The notes beneath the pieces were generated by a model. The model ran no database searches. It was not told where the DNA came from and saw only the letters and a program-made list of their open reading frames with translations. Positions 36,915 to 44,599 of a stretch of DNA of 64,000 nucleotides are shown here, piece after piece (the stretch's first letter is position 1; each line of letters starts with the position of its first letter). Source of the DNA: an uncultured Alistipes sp. (GTDB lineage Bacteria > Bacteroidota > Bacteroidia > Bacteroidales > UBA932); the NCBI GenBank assembly GCA_900544175.1, contig UQUN01000007.1, positions 27,738 to 91,737 on the forward strand, given 5' to 3'. The position numbers and the translations under genes were made by a program.

Positions 36915-37046
36915 ACAAAGTCTTCTCTTGTTTCCACAAAATTAGTAGAATCTTATTGAAATAGCATATCACCATCTTTGATTAACTCAATTTAACAAAG
37001 CGCACAACATCAAAAACACAAAATAATTTGACTGAAATTTAATCAC
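36915..37046 (-). other. AT-rich probable CRISPR leader
   Basis: If the array is read on the minus strand, the region beyond 36914 is the leader side where new spacers enter. It is strongly AT-rich and lacks coding potential. It includes a GCGCACAACAT-CAAAAA segment (37000-37016) that also occurs, with one base difference, directly after the tracrRNA terminator (30606-30621). Confidence 0.5.
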
Positions 37047-37067
37047 TACTTTTGCAATCTGTTATGT

Positions 37068-38234
37068 ATGAAAGAGATAAAAATATCTGAGCAGAATTGG
37101 AAGGGTTATCTGGCTACTGCAAGAACAAAGCCGTCGCTACTACTTAAAGGCAGCACTCCCCGCCTTATTGACGAATGGCAAGTCGCTCCAGTCATATGGG
37201 ACGCAGTGCGTCATGCAGTTGATGAGCGGAGAGGGAAAGGACAGTTCATCCTGACAGGTTCTACAGTAATTGATGATGATGAGATAATGCATACCGGAAC
37301 CGGTCGCATTACCAAGATGGCAATGTATCCGATGAGTCTGTTCGAGTCTCTTGAATCAAACGGTTCTATCTCGTTGCGCTGCCTTTTTGATGAATCGGAT
37401 TACGATATTGACGGCAAGATGTCGCAACTCTCTATCGAGCAACTGATATTTGCCGCATGCCGAGGAGGCTGGCCGGCATCTCTTGATGAGATGAGCGCAA
37501 TGGCAAAACTGCTTATCGCAAAAGATTATGTAGAAGAAATATGCAATAAGGACATTTCAAGAGTGGACAAGACACATCGAAATCCCACATTGGCCAGACT
37601 GATTCTGCGCTCCTATGCACGGAATATCTGTACTCTGGCAAAGAAAACGTCAATGGTTGCCGATGTCGCAGAGGAGATGGAAGGGACATCTATGCCCACT
37701 TTTGATGATTATGTCGGGGCATTGGAGAGGCTGTTCGTAATAGATGACATAGAGGCGTGGTCGCCAGCTATTCGTTCCAAGACAGTTATACGAACAGGGG
37801 AAAAACGCTGTTTCGTAGATCCTTCGATTGCCGTGGCTTCTTTAGGAGCATCTCCTGAGAGTCTGGAACTTGACCTCAAAACATTTGGATTCATCTTTGA
37901 ATGTCTGTGTTTCCGGGACTTGAGGGTCTATTCGCAAGCTTTGGGTGGACGTTTATCATATTATCATGACCGCTATGGGTTAGAGGCAGATGCAGTATTG
38001 CATCTTGATGACGGGCGATATGCATTGATTGAATGCAAACTCGGCAGCCAGGAAATTGAGGATGGCGCAAAACACCTTCTTGAGATCAAACGCCTTGTTA
38101 CCGAAAAGAATAAAACAGAGAAGCAAATAAGACTTCGTGAACCTGATTTGCTGATTGTCCTCACAGGTGGGGAAATGGCATACACCCGCGAGGATGGAGT
38201 GAAAATAATTCCAATAGGTTGTTTGAGAGACTGA
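37068..38234 (+). CDS. DUF4143-type ATPase lacking the Walker A region
   Basis: 388 residues. The body matches the family of AAA-like ATPases with a C-terminal DUF4143/nuclease-like domain: PRLIDEWQVAPVIWDAVRHA, FILTGST (Walker-B/sensor region), then the C-terminal YHDRYGLEADAVLHLDDGRY and ALIECKLG, a PD-(D/E)XK-like D...ExK pattern. Normal members start with a P-loop (GPKWCGKT-type) about 50 residues before the RLIDEW motif; here the first 30 residues are MKEIKISEQNWKGYLATART and no P-loop exists. The 5' end has thus been lost or replaced, and the protein should not bind ATP normally. A TACTTTTG box (37047-37054) precedes the ATG. It sits between the array and stray repeat copies, so it may have entered the locus by rearrangement. 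Confidence 0.7.
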   Translation: MKEIKISEQNWKGYLATARTKPSLLLKGSTPRLIDEWQVAPVIWDAVRHAVDERRGKGQFILTGSTVIDDDEIMHTGTGRITKMAMYPMSLFESLESNGSISLRCLFDESDYDIDGKMSQLSIEQLIFAACRGGWPASLDEMSAMAKLLIAKDYVEEICNKDISRVDKTHRNPTLARLILRSYARNICTLAKKTSMVADVAEEMEGTSMPTFDDYVGALERLFVIDDIEAWSPAIRSKTVIRTGEKRCFVDPSIAVASLGASPESLELDLKTFGFIFECLCFRDLRVYSQALGGRLSYYHDRYGLEADAVLHLDDGRYALIECKLGSQEIEDGAKHLLEIKRLVTEKNKTEKQIRLREPDLLIVLTGGEMAYTREDGVKIIPIGCLRD

Positions 38235-38402
38235 TTACATTGTTATAAAAGAATAAAACATACTTCCGAATTGCTTGGCGGCTCTTCATGGCTGGATCAT
38301 TCAGATGATTGGCATGTTGGTTTAAGGACATTGATTGAAGATCCATATGAAGGTGGTTCCGATAACCTGAATGGACGGTATCGTTTTCAATGTACAAGAT
38401 AA
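38235..38402 (+). pseudogene. C-terminal-looking protein fragment, family not recognised
   Basis: In the same frame as the preceding ATPase, after its stop, codons read HTSELLGGSSWLDHSDDWHV then LRTLIEDPYEGGSDNLNG and a stop at 38400-38402. The composition is protein-like but there is no start codon and I cannot name the family. Probably the tail of a gene lost during rearrangement. Confidence 0.35.
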
Positions 38403-38432
38403 TGGAAAGATCATAAACAAACGTGAGTATTA

Positions 38433-38460
38433 ACTGTTTGCAACCCGTCAGAGATACATG
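38433..38460 (-). repeat. Partial degenerate CRISPR repeat
   Basis: ACTGTTTGCAACCCGTCAGA and the next bases to 38460 match the first about 28 bases of the array repeat with a few changes; the remaining 20 are absent. The internal promoter box is damaged (TATCTCTG). Confidence 0.65.
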
Positions 38461-38629
38461 GAATAAGGCCGCCTCATCGATATCACCTTGACATGCAACT
38501 CTATGTCGGATTTTCCATCCGCCCAATTCCCACACCGCCACCTCTATTTCCCAAAAACTGCCAAAATTGAAGTGTCGGTGCACTACGCAAAATTGAGCAT
38601 CTGACTATCAAGAAGTTACAAATCGGTCT

Positions 38630-38715
38630 GCACATTTGCTCATTTTCAAAACCGTCAAATGTGCACTATATTTTCTAATGCACTGATAATCAATACCTAT
38701 TTTACAGCCACTGCA
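38630..38715. repeat. Palindromic dispersed repeat, copy B
   Basis: GCACATTTG (38630-38638) and CAAATGTGC (38656-38664), then TGATAATCAATAC and CACTGCAC. It aligns with copy A at 1680-1765 over about 85 bp. Confidence 0.7.
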
Positions 38716-38940
38716 CCACTGCTTTCAAAAATTCGGGTCGGTTTCCGCTTCTCATCCTTTGTCGTGGTAGCAGGTATAAGGCGGACCGTTTCCGGGAGTG
38801 GCTTCACTCAGGGAAGATGAAGAAACAATCACTCTGAGCATCTCTCTGGTCCTGCATACCGTCACCCTGTCATCTTCCGGATCCGCCCGCCATTCTGGCC
38901 TTTTTCTCCCCGTCGAAGGTGCGCATATCCTACCGGCCTG

Positions 38941-38988
38941 GCTGTTTGCAGCCCGTCAAAGATACCCAGCCTGAAAGCAATTCACAAT
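38941..38988 (-). repeat. Orphan degenerate CRISPR repeat
   Basis: A full-length 48-bp copy matching the array repeat at 42 of 48 positions, 2 kb beyond the array. Every change raises or keeps GC content except the last base. On the minus strand it still holds TTG-N20-TATCTTTG, so its internal promoter is intact. No second repeat lies 78 bp away. Confidence 0.85.
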
Positions 38989-39018
38989 GGCATATACATC
39001 ACATTGAAGATTTTTCAC

Positions 39019-39026
39019 TATCTTTG
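39019..39026 (+). promoter_or_regulatory. Probable lgt promoter -7 box
   Basis: TATCTTTG, 34 bp before the lgt ATG at 39061; no clear -33 element. Confidence 0.4.
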
Positions 39027-39060
39027 ACAAGCATATTTACAGACAGAAAAACGAACCGGC

Positions 39061-39909
39061 ATGCTCAACCTACTCGCAGTCACATGGGATGTCAACCCAT
39101 TTATCTTCACTATCGGAGACTTCGACATAAGATGGTACAGTCTGTTTTTTGTAGCCGGAATATTCCCTATCGGCTACTACATCATGCGCTCGTTCTACAA
39201 AAGGGAAGGCCTGCCGACCGAATCGCTTGACCCTCTCCTGATAGCACTCTTCATAGGTACAATCGCCGGAGCCCGCCTGGGCCACTGCCTCTTCTACGAT
39301 CCGGAATACTACCTGTCCCATCCATGGAAAATATTGATGATACGGGAAGGCGGCCTGGCTTCGCACGGAGGAGCGATAGGCGTCCTGCTGGCCATGTGGT
39401 GGTACGTACACAAATACGGAAAGAAATATGGGTTCGGATATATCCAGATCATCGACCGTCTCGTAATTCCCGTCTGCTTCGCCGGAATGATGATACGCCT
39501 TGGCAACCTCATGAACTCCGAGATATACGGTACCTGCACAGACCTCCCGTGGGGATTCATATTCGTAAGAGACCCCTGGGCAGACGGTCTGCCGCATCAT
39601 CCGACCCAGATATACGAGGCACTCAGCTACTGCATCCTCGGGCTAATACTGTTGTGGCTGTACCGCACCAGACTCGACAAGCTGCACACAGGTACCATCT
39701 TCGGCATCTTCCTCATCGTTCTGTTCGGCATGAGATTCCTCATAGAATTCATCAAGCAGGACCAGTCCGCCTTCGAAGCAGGCATGGTCTTCAACATGGG
39801 ACAATGGCTGAGCGTACCGTTCATACTGACCGGCATCCTGCTCCTGATATGGAGTGCTGAGAAAGGTGCTCCTGCGGCAATACAATCTTCCTTAAAGCCA
39901 CGCAGATAA
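39061..39909 (+). CDS. lgt: Prolipoprotein diacylglyceryl transferase
   Basis: 282 residues, seven membrane helices. The Lgt signature is present: GARLGHCLFYDPEYY, the GGLASHGGAIG segment with the essential His, and GRxNxxNxE-like RLGNLMNSEIYG. HPTQIYEALSY is the conserved C-terminal motif. Lgt adds diacylglycerol to the lipobox Cys of prolipoproteins at the inner membrane, the step needed by the many lipoproteins in this window. The next gene, a hydrolase, starts 66 bp downstream. Confidence 0.96.
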   Translation: MLNLLAVTWDVNPFIFTIGDFDIRWYSLFFVAGIFPIGYYIMRSFYKREGLPTESLDPLLIALFIGTIAGARLGHCLFYDPEYYLSHPWKILMIREGGLASHGGAIGVLLAMWWYVHKYGKKYGFGYIQIIDRLVIPVCFAGMMIRLGNLMNSEIYGTCTDLPWGFIFVRDPWADGLPHHPTQIYEALSYCILGLILLWLYRTRLDKLHTGTIFGIFLIVLFGMRFLIEFIKQDQSAFEAGMVFNMGQWLSVPFILTGILLLIWSAEKGAPAAIQSSLKPRR

Positions 39910-39975
39910 TCACCACAAATTACTGCAATTGCAGATTGTACGGATGGCACACTTTTCGATAGATACAGAATCATT

Positions 39976-40920
39976 ATGACAGATACGGAACACACCATCA
40001 TAAAGAAAGAAAAGATTGCGTCTCCATCGGACGGACTGGAGATCAGTATCCTCCTGTGCGGACCGGCAACAGGCAAGCCCAAGGGCATCGTCCAGATAGT
40101 GCATGGAATGTGCGAACATAAGGAAAGATACCTTCCGTTTATGGAATATCTGGCGGAAAACGGATTCTACAGCATTATCCATGACCACCGCGGACACGGA
40201 GAATCCATACGCTCCTCCGAAGACTTCGGGTACTTCTACGAAGGAGGCTGGACTGCCATAATCGATGATATCAATGCCGTCACTGGCAGAGCACGCACAG
40301 AACATCCTGAACTGCCGCTGATACTGTTCGGACACAGTATGGGATCAATGGCTGTCCGCTCATACGCAAAACGCTATGATGACCTGATATCTGGTCTGGT
40401 CGTCTGCGGAAGCCCCAGCCGCAATTCCGGAGCGGGAATCGGAAAGCTGGTCGCACGGTCTTATGCCTCTCTGGCCGGAGAAAAATGCCGTCCGAAGATC
40501 ATCCAGTCCCTTGCCTTCGGTTCCTTCAACCGCCGATTCAGGAGTGAAGGCTCTCCCAACGCATGGATTTGCTCTGATCCGGAAATTGTACGGAACTACG
40601 ATGCCGATCCGCTGTGCAACTTCCAGTTCACGGCACATGGTTTCCTCAACCTTTTCTCTCTCATGCAGGACGCCTACAGCATCTCAGGGTGGAAGCCACG
40701 CAACCCCGATATGCCGGTACTGTTCATCTCCGGTGAAGATGACCCTTGCATGTTGAGCCGCAAAAAATTCATGCAAGCGGTCAGAACCATGCAAAGAGCC
40801 GGATACACCCATATCACATCCCGACTCTATCCCTCCTTGCGCCATGAGATACTCAACGAGAATGGAAAGGAAGCCGTATGGCAGGACGTCCTCGAGTTCT
40901 GCCAGAACCTTACCGACTGA
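39976..40920 (+). CDS. Alpha/beta hydrolase, monoacylglycerol-lipase-like
   Basis: 314 residues. IVQIVHGMCEHKERYLPFME, DHRGHGES and the nucleophile elbow GHSMGS are the pattern of lysophospholipase/monoacylglycerol lipases; the acid is in ISGEDDPC and the His in SLRHEILNE. No signal peptide, so cytosolic. Follows lgt by 66 bp and precedes an esterase-like gene by 29 bp; a lipid-related role fits but is inference. Confidence 0.87.
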   Translation: MTDTEHTIIKKEKIASPSDGLEISILLCGPATGKPKGIVQIVHGMCEHKERYLPFMEYLAENGFYSIIHDHRGHGESIRSSEDFGYFYEGGWTAIIDDINAVTGRARTEHPELPLILFGHSMGSMAVRSYAKRYDDLISGLVVCGSPSRNSGAGIGKLVARSYASLAGEKCRPKIIQSLAFGSFNRRFRSEGSPNAWICSDPEIVRNYDADPLCNFQFTAHGFLNLFSLMQDAYSISGWKPRNPDMPVLFISGEDDPCMLSRKKFMQAVRTMQRAGYTHITSRLYPSLRHEILNENGKEAVWQDVLEFCQNLTD

Positions 40921-40949
40921 TTGACAACTGTACCGCACCCGACAAGACC

Positions 40950-41633
40950 ATGAATTACACTATATGGACAGGCAAATCCGCCGGACTAACCCCCACCACC
41001 TCCATACCGGTAATCTACATACACTCGTTCCGCGGAAACGGGGAGGATGTATGGCAGGCTTGTCGGGAAGTGTCAGGCTGCCCTCCGGTGGTGCTGGTGT
41101 CTGTCAACAATCCGGGCGGAGGGCTGGATGACGAGTTGTCTCCGTGGCCCGCTCCGGCTGTCTGGAAGGGGCAGGCTCCATATAAGGGCCAGGCAGCAGC
41201 ACATCTGAAATGGATGACGGAAGAATGCATGCCTGAGGTAGAGGTCCGGCTTAGGGCAATGGGTATCCTGCAGCAAATTCCGATGATTGCCGGCTACTCC
41301 CTCGCAGGCCTGTTCGCCCTTTGGGCTGGCTGGACAAGCGGAAATTTCGCCCGTGTGGCAAGTGTCTCCGGCTCGCTCTGGTATCCCGGATTCACGGATT
41401 TCATAAGGGACAATGCTCCGGCAGGGCATATCGGCAAGGTCTGCATTTCTCTCGGAGACCGGGAGAGCCATACCCGCCATCCCCTTATGAGCCAGGTGGA
41501 CAATTGCACCGCCGCCGTCGTGGATGCAATAAAAGCCAGGGGCATCGACACCGTATTCGAATGGAATCCCGGCAATCATTTCGACCACCCCGAACGCCGC
41601 ATGGCCAGGGCAATCGCAGAAATGGTCAGGTAA
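40950..41633 (+). CDS. Alpha/beta-fold esterase
   Basis: 227 residues from the ATG at 40950 (MNYTIWTGKSAG), 29 bp after the previous stop; the frame extends back into that gene but without a start context. Nucleophile GYSLAG, region VASVSGSLWYPGF, and a likely catalytic His in NPGNHFDHPERR resemble the esterase-D/enterochelin-esterase family. Cytosolic. Substrate unknown. Confidence 0.82.
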   Translation: MNYTIWTGKSAGLTPTTSIPVIYIHSFRGNGEDVWQACREVSGCPPVVLVSVNNPGGGLDDELSPWPAPAVWKGQAPYKGQAAAHLKWMTEECMPEVEVRLRAMGILQQIPMIAGYSLAGLFALWAGWTSGNFARVASVSGSLWYPGFTDFIRDNAPAGHIGKVCISLGDRESHTRHPLMSQVDNCTAAVVDAIKARGIDTVFEWNPGNHFDHPERRMARAIAEMVR

Positions 41634-41870
41634 GTTCCCTCCTCCCCCATCCTCCTGTCCGTCAGCCGATATCCAGGTCTTTGCCTCGTATTCGGGAATA
41701 AGGTTCCTGAACTCGGGCAAGTACCTTAGCAGGTCCATATCCTCGTCATTTTCAATATACTTAAAATGCCTGCACCCTTTGTGTTCAAAGCCACTTCCAA
41801 GGCACTGACAGCCATGACGAGAACAACCGCAAAATCCAACAAAAAATTGGCTGCGGTCCTGCAGTTCCGT
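41634..41870. other. Short convergent gap with a possible minus-strand remnant
   Basis: Minus-strand codons near 41800-41660 read FKYIENDEDMDLLRYLPEFR then NLIPEYEAKTWISADGQEDG, protein-like but continuing without start into the antisense of the esterase. I do not recognise a family and do not call a gene. Confidence 0.25.
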
Positions 41871-43172
41871 CTACTCCCCAGCCAGATAGCGGTCATAGGC
41901 CACCATATCAACCAGACCGTGGCCGGAGAGACAGAAAAGTATTGTCTTTGGGATACCTTCCTCCCTTGCCCTGAGGGCTTCCCTGACTACCGCAGCAATG
42001 GCATGGGCGGATTCCGGAGCCGGCACGATGCCCTCTGTCCGGGCAAACATAACTCCGGCCCTGAACGACTCTTCCTGCCCGATGTCCACGGCCTCTATCC
42101 TTCTGTCGCCGAGAAGGCGGCTGGCAATCGTTCCCGCCCCGTGATACCTGAGACCTCCGGCATGGATACCCGCCGGCGTGAAAGTATGACCTAAGGAGTA
42201 CATGGGCAGCAAAGGAGTATAACCGGCCTCATCTCCGTAGTCGTACATGAAACGGCCCTGCGTCAGCTTAGGACAGGCGGCAGGCTCCGCGGCCACAAAG
42301 CGCATGCCTACATGCTTTCCTTGGAGACAATGCCGCATGAACGGGTAGGACATTCCCCCGAAATTGGACCCGCCTCCGAAACAGCCGACCACCACATCCG
42401 GCCACTCCCCTGCCATCTCCATCTGCTTCTCCGCCTCCAGCCCTATGACAGTCTGATGCAGAGTTACATGGTTGAGCACACTGCCAAGAGCGTACTTGCA
42501 TCCGGGGACAGTAGTCGCCAGTTCCACTGCCTCCGAAATAGCCGTCCCCAGGCTTCCCTGATGATTCGGAGTCTGCGTGAGGATACGCCTTCCGGCCTTG
42601 GTCGACATACTTGGAGAGGCCACAACCTGAGCACCCCACACCTGCATCAGCGACCGGCGGTAGGGCTTCTGCTCATAACTCAGCCTGACCATGTACACCG
42701 CCAGTTCCAGGCCGAAGACTCTGGCCGCATATGCCAGAGCCGTTCCCCACTGCCCCGCCCCGGTCTCGGTAGTAATATTCGTAAGTCCTTCCTGCTTGCA
42801 GTAATAGGCCTGTGCCAGGGCAGAGTTGAGCTTGTGCGACCCCACCGGACTGACACTTTCGTTCTTGAAGTAGATATGCGCTGGTGTGTCCAGAGCCTTC
42901 TCCAGGCTATATGCCCTCACCAGGGGCGTAGATCTGTAGAAGCGGTACTGATCCCATACTGCCTCGGGGATGTCAATCCAGCGGTCAGAGATATTCAGCT
43001 CCTGTCTGGAGGCCTCTACCGAAAATATCCGGCTCAGCTCATCCAGTGTTACCGGCTGACGTGTAGCAGGATTCAGGACCGGCATCGGTTTGTCCGGCAT
43101 ATCGGCCACGATGTTGTACCATCTGCGCGGAATATCGCGCTCTTCGAGAAAGAATCTTTTCCCAGGTTTCAT
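41871..43172 (-). CDS. trpB: Tryptophan synthase beta chain, TrpB2 type
   Basis: 433 residues, longer than classic TrpB. Starts MKPGKRFFLEERDIPRRWYN, typical of TrpB2; the PLP lysine is in GSHKLNSA and the phosphate-binding loop is GCFGGGSNFGG. SPVGSHKLNSALAQAYYCK and ETGAGQWGTALAYAA are conserved. TrpB2 makes tryptophan from indole and serine and usually works without TrpA, which is absent here. It is a single-gene unit. Upstream is a leader peptide with Trp-Trp-Trp and a terminator, so expression should rise when charged tRNA-Trp is scarce. Confidence 0.95.
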   Translation of the reverse strand: MKPGKRFFLEERDIPRRWYNIVADMPDKPMPVLNPATRQPVTLDELSRIFSVEASRQELNISDRWIDIPEAVWDQYRFYRSTPLVRAYSLEKALDTPAHIYFKNESVSPVGSHKLNSALAQAYYCKQEGLTNITTETGAGQWGTALAYAARVFGLELAVYMVRLSYEQKPYRRSLMQVWGAQVVASPSMSTKAGRRILTQTPNHQGSLGTAISEAVELATTVPGCKYALGSVLNHVTLHQTVIGLEAEKQMEMAGEWPDVVVGCFGGGSNFGGMSYPFMRHCLQGKHVGMRFVAAEPAACPKLTQGRFMYDYGDEAGYTPLLPMYSLGHTFTPAGIHAGGLRYHGAGTIASRLLGDRRIEAVDIGQEESFRAGVMFARTEGIVPAPESAHAIAAVVREALRAREEGIPKTILFCLSGHGLVDMVAYDRYLAGE

Positions 43173-43200
43173 AAGTGTAATGATTATTAAGGTAAAATAT

Positions 43201-43237
43201 AAAGAAAACGGCCCGCCGTTTAAGTAAACGACAGGCC
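43201..43237 (-). terminator. Attenuator terminator of trpB
   Basis: On the minus strand GGCCTGTCGTTT (43237-43226), loop ACTT, AAACGGCGGGCC (43221-43210), a 12-bp stem with two G-U pairs, followed by GTTTTCTTT. It lies between the leader peptide and trpB. Its first arm TGTCGTTTAC (43233-43224) can instead pair over 10 bp with GTAAACGGCA inside the leader peptide gene (43303-43294), which would form the antiterminator. Confidence 0.88.
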
Positions 43238-43261
43238 GCTATACCGTATAAGTCCGTATCT

Positions 43262-43354
43262 CTATGGCCAATACACACATTCAGGCCGCACCATGCCGTT
43301 TACCCGGAAAGGAGCGCGCCACCACCAGAATAATGTATTGACCAAAGTATTCAT
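43262..43354 (-). CDS. trpL: Trp leader peptide
   Basis: 30-residue frame MNTLVNTLFWWWRAPFRVNG... ending ...VYWP and TAG at 43264-43262. Codons 10-12 are three consecutive TGG (43327-43319) and a fourth Trp is residue 29. The frame sits in the trpB leader, before the terminator. Stalling at the Trp triplet would leave the GTAAACGGCA segment (about 16-25 bases downstream) free to block the terminator; reaching the stop would cover or pass it and let the terminator form. Too short to be a structural protein. Confidence 0.88.
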   Translation of the reverse strand: MNTLVNTLFWWWRAPFRVNGMVRPECVYWP

Positions 43355-43411
43355 GATTATGTTTTGCTGTGCGAATATAGCTAATTATCTTAAATGCAGA
43401 ACACCCTCCCG

Positions 43412-44599
43412 TCATTTTTTTAGCCGGGCCAGCATCAGCACGTCATTGTCCGTGGGCTGCAGGCTGGAGAGGATTGCACGTACCTGCCTTGCCGCAGAAC
43501 CGGTCAGTGTCCCCTGTTTCAGGGCTTCAGGGGCTGCTTCCAGGAACTCCTCCGCCGGAATGCTCTGGACCAGATAGCCGCACTGGATAGAGTTGTCTCC
43601 CTGATATCCGCTGTATCCGCCTATAAAGTCATTGATGATCTCCGTAGGATAACTTACACTTTCTCCTGTCCTGAGGTCAGTAATGACACTTGCCACTGGC
43701 TCCCCTATGATGATGCGCGGCATATATTCCCGCATTTCTATCAAGGTGGACAGCACCTTGCCAGGCAACAGCGTGTTCATCATGCTGGAGCCGTCCTTCA
43801 ATGTCCTGGTGTTTACCGTAAATACCGGCCGCAGCATATCTCCGTCAAGTACATACAAGGTATCAGGCCAGTCTCCCTGAGAGCTGAACGACACATCCAG
43901 CACACCGTCCACATTGAACGACGTACTGACAAGTGTGTTGGACGGATGCCGCGAGCGCTCCCTTCCGGTCTCCGGTATCTCCCACAGGATATTGCCCGCC
44001 ATGTCCTGGCACCAGGTTATGGTCGGGTTGGAATCCTCCTCGTAAGGTATCGCCACGACCGTCAGCGTACCGGCCCGCCCGTCCACCATAAAACTGGCCG
44101 GAGCCGACACCAACTCGTCCATCAGCTCATATGCCAGAGGAACTTCTCCGAGATATTTTCCCGTCGTTATGTCATAGGTCTTGATATGATCAGCCGCATC
44201 CATTATCCATACCCTGCCCCCGTCCTCATCCACAAAAGTCTGCAAGGAATTCAGATACTCCCCGGGACCGCGCCCGAGATGTCCCACGTTGCAGATGAAC
44301 TTCCCGGTATGCCGGTCGAACACCCTGACCGGAGTTCTGCTCATCATTGACTCTGCATCCTTTACAATATAATTTTCAGTAATAAGGACCGAGGCAGCTT
44401 CAAACGCATCTATGGTATCGCTGTCCAGCGCGATGAACTCCGGCTCCGAGGCCAGATCCGAAAACCGCAGGGTATCTCCTGCCTCTTTCATCTGTGAATA
44501 ATCGAATGTAACCATGCCGTCCTCACCGAGACCTCCCCTGCTGCAGGAAGCCGACAGGAGCACCGCAACTGCAATTGTAAAAAATTCTACCGTTTTCAT
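43412..44599 (-). CDS. 6-bladed beta-propeller lipoprotein
   Basis: 395 residues. Lipobox AVLLSASCSRG. The body has the family pattern: LASEPEFIALDSDT, VFDRHTGKFICNVGHLGRGPGEYL, VWIMDAADHIKTYD. It is a member of the same Bacteroidetes family as the protein at 7942-8997 (shared GxGPGE segment) but has no redox lipoprotein next to it. It overlaps the upstream unknown gene by 4 bp, so they are coupled. Confidence 0.77.
   Translation of the reverse strand: MKTVEFFTIAVAVLLSASCSRGGLGEDGMVTFDYSQMKEAGDTLRFSDLASEPEFIALDSDTIDAFEAASVLITENYIVKDAESMMSRTPVRVFDRHTGKFICNVGHLGRGPGEYLNSLQTFVDEDGGRVWIMDAADHIKTYDITTGKYLGEVPLAYELMDELVSAPASFMVDGRAGTLTVVAIPYEEDSNPTITWCQDMAGNILWEIPETGRERSRHPSNTLVSTSFNVDGVLDVSFSSQGDWPDTLYVLDGDMLRPVFTVNTRTLKDGSSMMNTLLPGKVLSTLIEMREYMPRIIIGEPVASVITDLRTGESVSYPTEIINDFIGGYSGYQGDNSIQCGYLVQSIPAEEFLEAAPEALKQGTLTGSAARQVRAILSSLQPTDNDVLMLARLKK

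Noticed and set aside
36248..36964. 238-codon plus-strand and 119-codon minus-strand open frames with a repeated CLQSVKDTKFESNSQ pattern
   Set aside because: They are the CRISPR array: the 78-bp unit is a multiple of three, so the repeat translates periodically. No start signal or protein family.
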